In this document: one piece after another, positions 10,146 through 22,013 of the stretch
Numbering within the stretch: the first letter of the stretch is position 1
Layout: each line of letters begins with the position of its first letter
From: Quercus robur
Taxonomy: Eukaryota; Streptophyta; Magnoliopsida; Fagales; Fagaceae
Direction of reading: 5' to 3'
Length of the DNA: 64,000 nucleotides
Assembly (NCBI RefSeq): GCF_932294415.1
Contig: NC_065538.1
Span: 53,108,343 to 53,172,342, forward strand
Position numbers and translations under genes: made by a program
Notes under the pieces: model-generated
Seen by the model: the letters and a program-made list of their open reading frames with translations, nothing else
Told to the model about the DNA's origin: nothing
The model's database searches: none

Positions 10146-10756
10146 TTATCCATGAGTACTTATATCTATTAGAATTTGAAATTTGAATTCTGGATTTAAA
10201 TTCAAATTTGAATTCAACCTTTCTTCTACGGTGAGTAAATATGAGTTTGCTTTTGTGTATAGAGAAAAGATTTGTGAGCCTATAATTAAGGCTTCGTTTG
10301 TTTCGAAGTAAAATATTTTACATTGAAAATATTTTGTGTAAAATATTATCATTTTACAATGTTTGGTTGCATACTTGAAAAATGTTATGAAAATCATTTT
10401 CAGTGTTTGGAACTTTTGTAATGGATGTGTACTTAATGGCCACATTTTAAGATTAAGTGGCTACCTTTTAGGATTAAAAAAGTAAACTTGATAAATCTTA
10501 TTAAATTTTTTTTTTTTGACAATCGTTAGCTTTCCTATACTATTTATTTATTTGTTTTTTTAGGCATTTGAAACTTTTGTTATGGATGTATACTGACGGG
10601 CTACATTTTAGGACTAACTAAACTTGAAAACGTAAGAGGCTTTCCCTTTAAAAAAAGAAAATCTATCATTGCGTGAGGCTTTTATTTATTTATTTTTTCT
10701 TTTCTTTTAAGGATTAATAATTTTCAATATGTAAAGTAATCACATATACTTGCCTT
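10146..10756. other. AT-rich non-coding stretch with a MITE-like fragment
   Basis: No credible coding sequence. A stretch at about 10290-10400 (GGCTTCGTTTGTTTCGAAGTA followed by TAAAATATTTTAC-type words) resembles the end of a common plant MITE type, but no matching opposite terminus is seen. A minus-strand reading frame across 10146-10445 is AT-rich and not protein-like. Confidence 0.4.
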
Positions 10757-11129
10757 TGAGCGTGCACGTGAGCTCTTCTATTTTTTTTTGGTAAAGGTTA
10801 ATAATTTCCATTTATTATAATTCAGGATTATTATATTTTCCAATCACAAAAATACCTAGGGGTGTGATAAGTGTTCTGCATTTATGAGTGAAATGATTTT
10901 TTTTATATAAACACTCACAAACACAAAACATTTATATATGAAATACTTATTTCACCCACAAACACATAACACTCATCACACCCCTATATTTCACCCACAA
11001 ATGTATAACACTAATCACAACTCTAGGTATTTTTGTTATTGGAAAATGTAGTAATCCTAAATTATAATGGATGCAAATTATTAACTTTTATCTAGAAAAA
11101 TAGAAGAGCCTCTAAGCACGCGCTTGAGC
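10757..11129. repeat. Fold-back repeat with arms of about 140-165 bp
   Basis: The left arm (about 10757-10900) and right arm (about 10965-11129) are reverse complements with scattered mismatches. The shared order is a GAGCnnGC(A/G)CGTGA-like end, AGCTCTTCTATTTTT, TTAATAATTT, AGGATTATTATATTTTCC and TACCTAGGGGTGTGAT. The inner ends carry several copies of TTTCACCCACAAA / AACACTCATCACACCCC. It looks like a non-autonomous transposon with long TIRs; no target duplication is obvious. Confidence 0.55.
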
Positions 11130-12162
11130 ATCGTGGGCGCTAGCCATTTTCTCCCACCTTAGCAGGTAAGGAGAGTACGCCTCGGCTGAGTGGATCGGGG
11201 TGGAGAAAAGATGGAGTCATCACCTAAATTAAGTCTATGAACCATTTACATTGTGCCTTTAGATGGAAGGACTGATCTTACTACCAAAGTATGAGTTCAG
11301 AGTTTAGGTATGATTTTGGGAAGGTGTTAAGTACCCAAAACCGCTCGACCCATGGGTTGGCTTCCACTCATTGTGTCTTATGTTTTAATCTTATTAAAGG
11401 CACATTCAACATTGAATTCTATACTCACACACACACTGGCATACATTTAAGCATACAATATGGCATTTCATCTCAAACCCTAACATACATCTATTATGCT
11501 TTTCATATCATCATAAACCCTAGCATACACTCATCATGCATATCATTCAAGGGAGTAAACAAATGATTGTAGAATCAAAGAATTATTGGAGAGCATCAAG
11601 AACACAAACATATTCCAAGCTCACATGTCACATTCATCAAATTTAAACAAGATTATATCCCAATTAAATGCATGTACATGTGAATACATGACTTACCCCA
11701 CTTACCTTACTACATCTCAACACCTATGCATCAATGCATAATCATAGCTTATGCATGTTCATGATAAAACAAAGAAAACATTGAAGAGAAACCCTAATCT
11801 AGCATGTTAAAGGCAGACAAACAATCAAAACAAGGACTCAAAAATATAAAAGAGGGTCAAAACAGAAACATATTATGTGAAAGAAATAAAGAAACAGAAG
11901 TAGAAAACTTAGATTAGATTTTCTTGGTACAGGCACGCAGAGTACAGAGTCACATGCTACAGACATTAGCTTTGGTACAAACGTGTGGCTAACTAAGTCT
12001 ATAGCCTATAAGTTGAGTAACTGACCATGGGTTACAACCGCAAGACTAGAATGTCGAAACTATCCCTCCCAAGTTGCAAATAGAGACTAAAGAGACGTAG
12101 ATCTATTAAATTATAAACGTAACGAGTCATATGGTAACAAAGTAAGAATAATTTGCATAGCT
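11130..12162. other. Non-coding region, possibly an old Ogre/Tat-type LTR piece
   Basis: No gene is recognised. The words GGGAAGGTGTTAAGTACCC and AACCGCTCGACCCATGGGTT (11318-11358) resemble the conserved GGAAGGTGTTAGGCACCC signature of Ogre-like LTRs. Neither terminus nor a second LTR is visible, so this remains a guess. Confidence 0.3.
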
Positions 12163-12329
12163 AGGGGTGTGATAAAATTATTTCACCTGCTAACGCGTAA
12201 TACTCATCACACCCCTAGGTTTTTTTGTAATTGGAAAATGTAGTAATCCCAAATTATAATGGATGCAAATTATTAACTTTTACTAAAAAAATAGAAGAAT
12301 CTCTGAGCATGCGCGTGAATGCATGCTTA
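12163..12329. repeat. Second partial copy of the 10757-11129 fold-back repeat
   Basis: Contains ATCACACCCCTAG, TTGGAAAATGTAGTAAT, AATTATAATGGATGCAAATT and ATAGAAGAATCTCTGAGC in the order of the right arm at 10965-11129. A short fold-back (TAGGGGTGTGAT against ATCACACCCCTA) lies at its left end. Confidence 0.6.
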
Positions 12330-12334
12330 AAGGC

Positions 12335-12727
12335 AGTATAATTTAACAATTTACATTTTATTTTACAAAAAAGGTGCCTCCTTGTGTTCCCCCAATTCTA
12401 TCAAACATGAATACTGTATATTTCAAGAATTCATTTAATTTATAATTTAGTTTTAATTCCCAAACAATCATATTCATTTCACTTTGTCAATAAAACTTTC
12501 TTTAGCATTTTTTTTCCTTCCTTAACACAGGTATATAATTTAACAAAGTACATTTTGTTTTATGAAAAGATGCTTACTCACGTTCCCCCGATTCAATCAA
12601 ACATGAATATAGTATATTTCAAGAATTCATTTAATTTTTAATTGAGTTTTAATTCCCAAACAAAAATATTCATTTTGCTTTGTCAATAAAACTTTCTTTA
12701 GCATTTTTTTCCTTCCTTAACACATAG
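12335..12727. repeat. Direct duplication of about 197 bp
   Basis: Two adjacent copies starting TATAATTTAACAA (near 12337 and 12534) both run through GTTCCCCC, ATCAAACATGAATA, TTTCAAGAATTCATTTAATT and CCTTCCTTAACACA. No coding content. They lie just left of element B. Confidence 0.75.
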
Positions 12728-12843
12728 GCTCAATGAAACAAAATGGTATAAAAAATCAAATTCTTAGAATAAACCATTAAAAATCTTTTGCATTTATCTA
12801 AAAGTATTTCATTGTATTATAATGTGCAGATGCTTTTTTTTTT

Positions 12844-12848
12844 TTAAT
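12844..12848. repeat. Left target-site duplication of element B
   Basis: TTAAT, repeated exactly at 22542-22546 on the far side of the element. Confidence 0.85.
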
Positions 12849-13226
12849 TGATGAAGTGCAAATTCATCAGTCGAAGCAAATGCGTCCAAATGGAGCCAAG
12901 CCCTCGTCTCTGTAACAGTAGAAATGGTATGGTGGCTCCCTCAGAGTGGTCACCGGTGTGATGCTTGCCACAACGCCTCCGATGCCAAAGTCAGTACAAG
13001 GAAGCTCTAAAAAATAAAGTAATGTAGTGAAACAACAACAAGTATTTCTAAGTGTGTCTATGTACCTAATGTTGGTGTTGGGAGGGTGGTATATATACAT
13101 TCCCGTAGCTCCTAGCCGTTGTGGCTGTTATGATGGCTTTAATGCCTCTTTTGGTACCTTATGGTCAATCATTTGAGCTTTGATGGCTCCCAATGATCTG
13201 TACAGTTGTCCTTGTAACCGTCCGAG
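12849..13226 (-). mobile_element. Element B 3' LTR, lacking its U3 start
   Basis: Aligns with 22014-22393 from the TGATGAAGTGCAAATTC terminus through the TATA region (TATATATA near 13089). Similarity ends at about 13226, just after CCGAGGCATTTAT. The opposite LTR continues for another 148 bp to 22541. The outer R/U5 side is kept with its target duplication while the U3 start and polypurine tract are missing or replaced. Confidence 0.75.
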
Positions 13227-13679
13227 GCATTTATGGGCTGTACATGGCTCTTGGGATTTTGCTCCGTATTAAATGCATAGCGGTGATGCCACACGCGTTG
13301 TGGCCACGTGGCACGCTTTGGTTAGTGGAGTTAATGCTCCAATTGTGTGACACTTGGGGTTTCCTGATGAATTTCAGTTTTTTGTGCCTTGGTTTTTAAA
13401 CTTCTCCCCTTTTCATTTTCTCTTTCACTTTTCCCAAATTCCTAATCATTGCTCTGAGTATTTTCTTCTCAACCTTTCTTTGTGATTCTTCTCTAAACTG
13501 ATGTGTGGCTGAGCTTTCTACATTTTCTTTTAAGGTATTTCTTTCTGCTTCTTTTCTCTTTTCAGTGTAGATATAAACTATGGTGAATTTCTAATTTTCT
13601 CTCCCTTTTCTTTTGTGTTTGTTTTTGGGTCTCGAGGTTTTTAGGATTTATCTTTTTCCCTTGGTTTTCTAGTTTTTCC
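13227..13679 (+). promoter_or_regulatory. Leader region upstream of the element B antisense ORF
   Basis: Non-coding and unlike the U3 of the 5' LTR. The right half (13390-13680) is a C/T-rich leader (CTTTTCTCTTTTC, TTCTTTTGTGTTTG) like plant 5' UTRs. A TATAAAC lies at 13570-13576, but its role as a promoter is not established. Confidence 0.35.
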
Positions 13680-15820
13680 ATGGTTAGTGGCTCTGAGGTC
13701 AGGATAGCTTGCCCCTCAATTTCTTTTCTTTTTGCGCATTTAAGGGGGTCTTTAGGGGTTTTCCCACACCTTGAGAATTTCGTTTTTGAGGGTAACAGTC
13801 TAAGCGTTGCATTGGCCAATTTGTTGCCTTTGCTTCGTCAATCAATTGATTGGTTTAAGAATTTGGTGAGGGAGTGGGAGATAATGTCTGAGGTTAGGTC
13901 TAGTGAACTCGAGACTGGGTTATTGACTAGCGGCGACCCAGTGGAGGGAGATACAGTCATCTCTACCCTTCGAGAAGTTAGGGCTTTTCACGCCCTTAAG
14001 GAGGTGTGTGGGCTGGATGCTGATACACTAGGTAGGTTTAAGGATAGGTTCCAATTCCCGGAGCGAGTTAGGGTTTGTCTGCCCAGTGAGGAGGATTGGG
14101 CCTGTCACTTCTTCCCTGGGAGGTATGCTTTTACGAGTCTACCTTCGTCTGTGGGTTGAGGTTTCTTGTCCATCCATTCCTCATGGAACTGTTAGACCAT
14201 TTTGGTATTGCTCCTGGGCAACTTATGCCCAATTCATGGAGGATAGTGGTTAGCTGTATGGGGATATGGCTGGCTGCTATGGACAGAGGCATGTTTAAAG
14301 TAGACGAGCTCATCTACTTGTATCACTTGAAAGCTTCCAAGGAGCACAGGTACTATGAATTGGTGCCTTGGGAGAGGAGGACCAGGATCATCAAGGGTCT
14401 ACCTTCGTCTTTCAGGTATTGGAAGTCCAGGTTTTTCTTTGTGTCCAGGGACGACTTTGAGACTTCCTCCGGCGGGGTTTGGGCGGATCTCCCAAGGTTG
14501 CTTCATCGGTGGGGAACCTCGACCTTAGGTGCATCATTATTTTCTCTCGTTGTTTGAGTTTTGTTGCATTTACTCTTACCGTCACTAACTCCTTCGTTCC
14601 TTGTTTTGCTCAGTTAAGAGACGACCCAAGCTTAAGAGCAAGTGGAGAAGGCAATTGAATACGCGAAGACGATTGAGGACTAGGACGATTTGGTGGACCC
14701 ACGTACTCTCGCCTTTTATTGTCTTGGTCAAGAGCCTTCTGCCTTCGTCTTGTGCAACATTGATATTGAGGAAAAAAAGAGTAAGTGTTAGGTTCGTCAA
14801 TATTGATTCTCTTGTATATACTTAGTTTTTTTTTTTTTTAACCAGTGTTTCCTCTTTGTAGAAATGACGACCAAGTTCAACAAGGACATGTATGTGAAGA
14901 TGAGGTCAAAGAAGGATGAGCCATTGTCCAGAATCGGGAAGAGAACGGTGCGCGTCACAGGGAAGGGCCCCTCTATTACTCCAACTGTCTTCGTCACTCC
15001 CATTGTCTTTGGCACCGAGACGGTGAGGATGGCTTCTCCAGCCACTTCGGTTGAAGAGATCCCTACTCCCGCCTCAAAAAGGCAGCGCTTATTTGACAAA
15101 AAGAAGGAGAAGGTTGATTCTTGCTCATCTACCGTCTGGGATGACGAGAGACTGGTGGTGGAAAGGGCACACGGGGTCACGACTACTAAGGACTTGAAGG
15201 TATTTTCCAGCGAGCCCTTCAACGAGGTTGCAACTCGCCACGTCCACAAACTTGTCCAGGTAAAGTGCTCATGCAACTTTTAGTCTCTTTCTTTTTCTTT
15301 CTCATTGTAATGACGGCTTCAATTTTATTTTCAGGTGTTGGGGGAGAGTCTTTATATTACTTCTGAGTACTTCATTCAAGAGCCCAAGATGGAGGCTTTG
15401 GAGGCGGAGAATTCTACGCTGAAGAAGAAACTCATTGACTCTATTGACGAGGCCAACACATTAAAGGGAACAGTGAAGACCTTGAGTGATGACCTTAGAG
15501 CAGAGCGTCAGCTGACCCTGGAGAAAGATGAACAACTTCTGGGTGCCAAGGAGAAGCTCAAAACCATTGCTGCTAAGGCAGTTGAGGCTTTCCAGCAAAC
15601 TGACGAGTACAACACAGTCCTCTTCAGTTGGTACTTCAAGGGTTTTGAGCTTCTGAGGAGGTACCATGTCAAACATCCCACCGGAGTGGATCTGGAGAAC
15701 TTAGATTTGGAAGAGGTGGATAAGGAGATGGCGGTTGACAAAGCTGCTCAATCCTCGGCTCCAGAAGGTGATGCTCCTAAGAGTGCCCCCACCAGAGATG
15801 ACGCCACCGCTGATGCTTGA
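13680..15820 (+). pseudogene. Element B antisense ORF (Transposase_28 / putative gypsy-type transposon protein)
   Basis: The first block (about 13680-14527) has the family signature MELLDHFGIAPGQLMPNSWR with a CMGIWLA follow-on. This is the Transposase_28 domain found in extra ORFs of Tat elements, whose role is unknown. A one-base indel near 14115 changes frame, so it is broken. Splice-like borders divide the remainder: donor at 14528, acceptor ending 14613, exon to 14780, acceptor ending 14861, exon to 15259, acceptor ending 15334, last exon to 15820. Exon 2 keeps LVDPRTLAFYCLG and VLCNIDIEEKK in one frame with a single stop. The last exon is a predicted coiled coil (LEAENSTLKKKL) with an acidic tail. 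It converges with pol. Confidence 0.7.
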
Positions 15821-16336
15821 ACCTATCACTTACAAAAAAATTCTTTCTCTTTTTTATTTTATTATATATATATATATATATATTTTTTTTTTTTTAGGTG
15901 CCCGTTATGTTTTGGGCCTTTTGTAAGTCTAATTCCAGAACAATTTTTTTCTTTTTAATCTACTTTGAGAACAATATCTTTGGCTCAGTGTTTTTGGGCC
16001 TTTGGTTTAAATGTGAAAACAATGGTAACTGCCCATTGTTTTTGGGCTTAAATTAAATTAGCAATTGCATACTTACTTGCTTGTGATTTATGTTCTTGTA
16101 ATTTTTCTTTCTGCGTCAATGCTTGGCAAAGAATTTTTAGTTGTGACCCTTCCTTTTCTTCGTTAACAATTTGTTTCCGTCAACGCGAGTTCTGTTACTT
16201 AGTTGATTCTCTGCGACTCATACCTTCTCAAGGGTTCTTGTCATGGGTTTTGGTGAACTGGTTGAGAGCTCAAATTTAGCCTGAGCCTTTTTCAAAAGAT
16301 GCTCTCTCTTGAACAGGTTTGTTGCAAGGTTCTTGT
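15821..16336. other. Spacer after the antisense ORF of element B
   Basis: Contains a TA-dinucleotide/poly-T run (about 15860-15896) and repeated TTTTGGGC-type words. No coding signal. Confidence 0.5.
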
Positions 16337-16720
16337 CTTTTGGTTTTGTTAGTAACTTACATCCGTCTAGGCGGAATCTTGTTACTTAGTCATTTTGTCT
16401 TTTCTTTTTGTGACTTACACCTTTTTAGGGATCTTGTCATCCTTTCGGATTCGTCAATAACTTACATCCGTCTAGGCGGAATCTTGTTACTTAGCCATTT
16501 TTTCTTTTCTTCTTATGACTTACACCCTTTTAGGGATCTTGTCATTCTTTTGGCTTCGTCAGTAACTTACATCCGTTTAGGCAGAATCTTGATACTTAGC
16601 CATTTTTTCTTTTCTTCTTGTGACTTACACCCTTTTAGGGATCTTGTCATTCTTTTGGCTTTGTCAGTAACTTACATCCGTCTGGGCGGAATCTTGTTAC
16701 TTAGCCAATTTTGGGCGACT
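16337..16720. repeat. 105-bp tandem repeat between convergent genes of element B
   Basis: CTTACATCC occurs at 16356, 16461, 16566 and 16671, exactly 105 bp apart. Within each unit a half-unit variant (GACTTACACCCTTTTAGGGA, then ATCTTGTCAT) resembles the main half (AACTTACATCCGTCTAGGCG, then GAATCTTGTTACT). The 105-bp unit therefore appears to be an older duplication of about 52 bp. A plus-strand open frame across the array simply reflects the period being a multiple of three. Confidence 0.9.
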
Positions 16721-16809
16721 TTCACATTACAAGATTTGCTCTAATTAAAACTTATTTCTGAATAGTTATTTTTATTGCTTTCGAGAATGAGTACAATTGT
16801 CTATTACAT

Positions 16810-19800
16810 CTATTGGTGGTATTTCTTCAAATGCTCAATGTTCCATGGTCGCGGGAGCCTTTGCCCGTCTAGGGTCTCCAGGTGATAGCTGCCTTGTCTG
16901 GAGTAATGGACGACTCGGTCGGGTCCTTCCCATGTGGGGCCGAGCTTTCCTTAAGCAGAGTCTTTAGTTGTTGGGGTGACCTTGCGTAGGACGAGGTCTC
17001 CTACGTCAAGTCGTCTGAGCTTCACTCTCTTGTTATAGTACTCGGCCATAATCTGCTGGTACTTTGTCATTTTGTCGGAGGATTTCTCTCTCACTTCGTC
17101 TAGACAATCTAGGTTAACTCGTAGCTGGTCGTCATTATTATCCTCTTGGAACATCTCTCGCCTGATGCTGGTTATTCCTACCTCGACCGGGATTACTGCC
17201 TCGGTGCCATAGGTGAGTTTGAAGGGGGTTTCTCCTATTGGGGTTCTTGCAGTGGTCCTATACGCCCACAAGATGTTAGGCAATTCTTTCGGCCAGGCAC
17301 CCTTTGCGTCATCTAATTTGGCCTTGATAATCTTGAGTAGTGTCTGATTCGTCACCTCCATCTGCCCGTTTTCCTGTGGATGTCCCGGGGATGAGAACTG
17401 GTTCTTAATCCCTAGGCCTGAACAAAAGTCCTTGAAGTTTTGGTTATCGAGCTGCTGCCCATTATCTGATATGATCGTCCATGGAATCCCGAACCTGTAA
17501 ATTATGTTCTTCCACACGAAGTTCTGGATTCTGGCCTTAGTGATGGTTGCCAACGCCTTTACTTCAACCCACTTTGTGAAGTAATCAATGATGACTAGTA
17601 GGAATTTTACCTATCCTTTACCTTAAGGCAACGGGCCGATGATGTCGATTCCCCATTGTGCAAAGGGCCACGGGGAGGATATCGTCGTCAGTCTCTCTGC
17701 TGGAAGGCGTTGGACATTCCCAAACCTTTGGCACTTGTCGCACTTCTTGATGAGCTCCCTTGCATCTACCTGAATTGTGGGCCAGAAATAACCTGTTTTG
17801 ATAATTTTGCTTACCAGTGATCTGGGGCCTACATGGTCTCCGCAAACTCCTTCATAGATCTCTTCTAGATTATATTTGGCTTCTTCTTCATCCACACACT
17901 TTAGGTAAGGCATGGAAAAGCCTCTCTTGTATAGCGTGTCATTCAAGATCGTGAACATGGCTACTCTCTTCTTGGCCTTCTTGGCCTCTTTGATGTCTTG
18001 AGGGAGGTGCCCATCCTGGAGAAAGGATATGATTGGTGTCATCCAGCTACCTATGCTCTGGACTGCAAATATGGAGATCTCCTCGATGCTAGGGCGTTTC
18101 TGGACTTCCATCACCAAGCCCATGCTCATCGCTCCTTCTTCCGACGATGCTAGCTTCGCGACTTCGTCCACTACCATGTTCTGGTTTCTGGGGATCTGCA
18201 CAAATTCTACTTTATCGAATTCCCGAGTTAGATGCTTCGTCAGCATGAGGTATTTCTGCATTCTTTCCTCCTTTGCTTCATATTCTTCCTTAATCTGCCC
18301 TATCACCAGCTTTGAATCAATTTGGACTAGTAGGTTCTTAGCTCTGAGTGCCTTCTCGAGTCTCAATCCCGTTAGTATTCCTTTGTACTCGGCCTTGTTA
18401 TTGATGGCCGGGAATTTCAGTTGAACTCCGTATTTGAGCACTTCTCCGTCAGGGGCGGTTATAACAACCCCTACTCTCCCCCTCTATTGGTGGTCTATAC
18501 TGTCCACCGTTCTGTCTCACCAGTGAGGTTGTCCTCGTTTGGGAGGGTGAACTCGGCTATGAAGTCCGCTAGGGCTTATGCCTTAATGGTTGTCCTGGGG
18601 TGGTACTCAATGTCGAACTGGCTGAGTTCACTTGCCCACTGGACCATTCTCCTTGCTGCTTTAGGCTTGTTCATGGACTTCTTGATGGGTTGATCTGTCA
18701 TCACTAGGATAGGGTTCACCTGAAAGTATGGTCGTAGTTTGCGCGAGGCAACTATTAACGCAAATGCAATCTTCTCGATCCTTGGGTACTTGGCCTCAGA
18801 ACCTTGGAAAGCTTGATTGACGTAGTAAACTGGGAGTTGCATCTTGCCCTCTTCTCGAATCAGGGCTGCACTCACGGCCGTGGCTGATATTGCCAGATAC
18901 AAATATAAGTTTTCCCCTTCCTTGGATGGACTCAAGAGGGGTGGATTGCTTAGGTAACATTTAAGTTCCTGAAACGCTGCCTCGCATTCTTCATTCCAAG
19001 CGAAAGCTTGCTTCAATGTCTTGAAGAAGGGTAAGCACTTGTCCGTTGCCTTAGAGACGAACTTATTGAGTGCCACATTCCTTCCTACGAGTTTCTGGGC
19101 TTCTTTGACGGTCTTGGGCGATGTCATGTTGAGTATGGACTGTACTTTCTCCAGGTTTGCTTCTATCCCCCTTTGGGACACCATGAATCCCAAGAACTTC
19201 CCCGAGGCTACACCGAAGGCGCACTTGCTAGGGTTCAACTTCCTCTAGTATTGTCTGAGGGTGGCAAACGTCTTCTTCAGGTCATCCAGATGGGCAAGTT
19301 CTTCTCTACTCTTAACGAGCATGTCATCCACGTACACCTCCATATTCTTGCCAATCTGCTTGCTGAACATCTTGATCACTAACCTCTAGTAGGTTGCTCC
19401 TGCATTCTTCATCCCGAAGGGCATCACCTTATAGCAATAGAGCCCTTGACTTGTGATGAAAGCAGTTTTTTCTAGATCTTCTTCAGCCATTTTTATCTGG
19501 TTGTACCCTGAGAAAGCATCCATGAACGTCAGCAACTTATGCCCGGCCGTAGAATCCACCAGCTGGTCTATCCTTGGTAAAGGGAAACTATCATTCAGGC
19601 AAGCTTTGTTCAGGTTCGTGAAATCCACGCACATTCTCCATTTCCCATTTGCTTTCTTCATTAGTACGATGTTGGCGAGCCAATCAGAGTAGTAAACCTC
19701 CTAGATAAAGCTTGCTGACAACAGTTTGTTAACCTCATCTGTAATTGCTTGGTTTCATTCTGGGGCGAAGACTCTTTGTCTTTGCTAGACGAGCTTTTTC

Positions 19801-20156
19801 TCTGGGTCCAAGTTTAGCTTATATTGGATGACTTTTGGGGATATGCCTGGCATGTCCTCGTGACTCCATGCGAAGACGTCCAGGTTTTCTTTGAGGAATT
19901 GGCCGAGCCTTACCCTCATCTCGGGTCTTAGTGTCATCCTGGTTGCTTTTCCTTTGACCAGTTCCACTGTCTCTAGGGCTTCCACTTTTTCTTCTTCTTT
20001 CTCCTCGATCATTCATGTATGGTTCTCCTTTGCAGCCAACACGGCCTGATATCATTCCTTGGCTAAGACCTGATCTCCTTTTACCTTGTTGACACCGTTC
20101 TCAGTTGTGAACTTTACCTTTAAGCAATAGGTGGACGTGACTGACTTCCATCGGTT
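16810..20156 (-). pseudogene. pol: Element B pol: RT, RNase H, second RNase H, integrase
   Basis: The RT region starts near 20012 (FLKENLDVFAWSHEDMPGI). The KWRMCVDFTNLNKAC and FMDAFSGYNQI blocks are intact (19386-19661), and the YVDDM region follows in the gap before 19238. RNase H occupies about 18576-19238 (LPVYYVNQAFQGSEAKYP). The second RNase H is near 18100-18441 (NNKAEYKGIL, IDSKLVIGQIKEEYEAK). The integrase zinc region is near 17690-17850 (KKCDKCQRFG) and the core near 16951-17640 (WGIDIIGPLP, SDNGQQLDN, PQENGQMEV). The last codons are near 16812 before TAG. Several stops, many explicable as C-to-T, interrupt the frame. Confidence 0.85.
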
Positions 20157-20764
20157 GAGCGTGGGCCTCCCAATAATCACATTGTTAGATGAGGGGCAGT
20201 CTACCACCAAGAAGTCTAACTAACGGGTTGACTGCCTCGAGTAGGTCCCCACTGTTACTGTCAACGTCACTATACCCTTGGGATATACTCTGTCCCCATT
20301 GAAATTGACGAGGGGGGAGTCAAATGGGCGTAGTCTTCCTGGATCTAACTTCAGCTGCTGGAAAGCGGGAAGGTAGATGATGTATGCGGAGCTTCCATTG
20401 TCTACGAGGATTCTCTTGGTATTGAATCCTTCTATCATGAGCATTATGACTAAAAGATCATTATAAGGCTGCTTCACTCCCCTTGCATCTTCTTAGTTGA
20501 AAGACATGTCCTGGTTCGTCCCTCTCTGCTTAAATGGGGGTATCATGTGGACGCTGTTCACCTGCCTCAACATGCTTTCCTGAAGGATCTGAATGACCCG
20601 CCTGTGAATGGCCCTCCTGCGATTGTCTTTATCTCCACGATCACATTCTGTGGAGGATGGGACGTGTTACCTTCGTCTCTGGGTGAGGACTCGCGCTAGT
20701 CTTTGTTACTGTCCCTGAACCTGCTAGACTCCCTTTTCTTCACATACTTTTGCAGTTTTCCTTT
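20157..20764 (-). pseudogene. Element B aspartic protease region
   Basis: The minus-strand frame at 20220-20477 contains [15 protein letters not shown], a retropepsin-type active site (D-N-G-S-S), followed by [13 protein letters not shown]. Stops lie on both sides, including one just after SRQSTR, and the frame resumes with [20 protein letters not shown]. Unlike elements A, C and D, I see no UAG-CAR-YYA sequence at the boundary with RT here. Confidence 0.7.
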
Positions 20765-21937
20765 TCATATAAACTCCTCTATCTGCTCCTTTAGGTCCCG
20801 ACAATCTTCTGTGTAGTGGCCATGATCCTTGTGAAACCGGCAGTACTTCTTCTTGTCACGGACATTAGGGGATGAATGTAATGGCCTTGGCCACTTGAGG
20901 TAGTGTTCATCCTTAATTTGCGTCAAAATTTTGTCAACAGTCATAACTAGAGGGGTGAATTTTACCATTTGAGGAGTTTTTTCGTCTTTCCTTTTGCCTC
21001 CGTCACTGGTCCGACAATCTGGATGCTCCTTTTTTTGTCCTCTACGATCGTCCTCCTTCCTTCCCTTGTCTCCCGGTTTTTCTACGTCCCTTATGGATAC
21101 TAATGTATCTTCAGCATTCATGTACTTTTGTGCCTTCAGGAGCATCTCTGCCATCGTCTTAGGAGGATTCTTTGCGAGTGAAACCACGAACTCTCTGGAC
21201 TTCAGCCCTGCCTTATAGGTCGTCAACTGTACTTTGTCATCAGTGTCATCTACCTCCAGGGTCTCTCGAGTAAAGCGTTTCACATACGATCGCAGGGTTT
21301 CCTTCTCCCCTTATTTAATAGTGAGTAAATGGTTCGCTGGCCTCTTAGGGCATTGTCCTCCGATGAAGTGGTGTAAAAAGGCGTTGCTCAACTGCTTGAA
21401 GCTGTCGATGGACGAAGTTGGCAACTTTGTGAACCACTTCCTTGCAGCTCCTTTGAGAGTGGTAGGGAAGGAACGACACAGTATTTCGTTAGGAGGCTGT
21501 TGGAGGCCCAGTGTCGTCTTGAATGTGTTGAGGTGGTCCTAGGGGTCCTTAAGTCCGTCAAACGGCTCAATCTGAGGCAACCGAAATTTTGACGGCACTG
21601 GGCATTCCAAGACTTTTGTAGTGAAGGGTGAGTCTGTTGCCCTAACCATTCTATCCAGGCTCCGGTCCGTTTTCTCCTTAATGGCATTTCTCAACTCGTC
21701 CATCTCCTTCCTCATCTCTCGAAGAAGATTTGAGTTCTGTTCATCTAGAGTAGTAGGCCCTCGGCGGTCACTTCTTCTATGGCTATCTCCCTCATCCTCT
21801 TGGTTGGCTCTGGACCGATTCTCCTCCTGTTGAAGCCGTAGTCTCATTTCCTGATTTTGCCTGGTGAGCTCTTCAACAGTGGCCGCAAGAGCCTAGACTT
21901 GCTGAGCTAAGGCTGCTGAATTCTGGTTGGACTCCAT
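20765..21937 (-). pseudogene. gag: Element B gag
   Basis: Starts at ATG 21937-21935. A coiled-coil N-terminus (EELTRQNQEMRLRLQQEE) contains one early stop in the QQV-ALAATV stretch. A typical capsid block follows in the 21300-21540 interval (SFPTTLKGAARKWFTKL), again with stops. The 21283-20765 frame is open and contains [20 protein letters not shown] and a zinc-binding [14 protein letters not shown] near 20800-20850. This CX2HX4HX4C-like arrangement is usual in Tat gag. Stops make it inactive. Confidence 0.8.
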
Positions 21938-21992
21938 CTGAATATAGAAGTTGACAGAAACTACGTTTTCGAATCTGAGTACGAAAATGTCG

Positions 21993-22013
21993 TCCCTACA
22001 GACGGTGCCAAAC
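21993..22013 (-). other. Primer-binding site of element B
   Basis: On the minus strand it reads GTTTGGCACCGTCTGTAGGG directly after the 5' LTR end (TTCATCA). It shares TGGCACCGTCTGT with the PBS of elements C and D, consistent with a common tRNA primer. Confidence 0.7.

Noticed and set aside
16319..16744. 141-codon plus-strand frame with a repeated SVTYIRLGGILLLSHF pattern
   Set aside because: It is the translation of the 105-bp tandem array; the period is a multiple of three, so the frame stays open by construction.
18029..18693. Plus-strand frames of 90-131 codons within element B pol
   Set aside because: Antisense shadows of the second RNase H and RT-linked RNase H regions.
20157..20219. 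Search for a UAG-CAR-YYA readthrough site in element B
   Set aside because: Stops around the protease/RT boundary of B are not in that context (for example UGA before MIEEKE), so the motif is not shared by this family.
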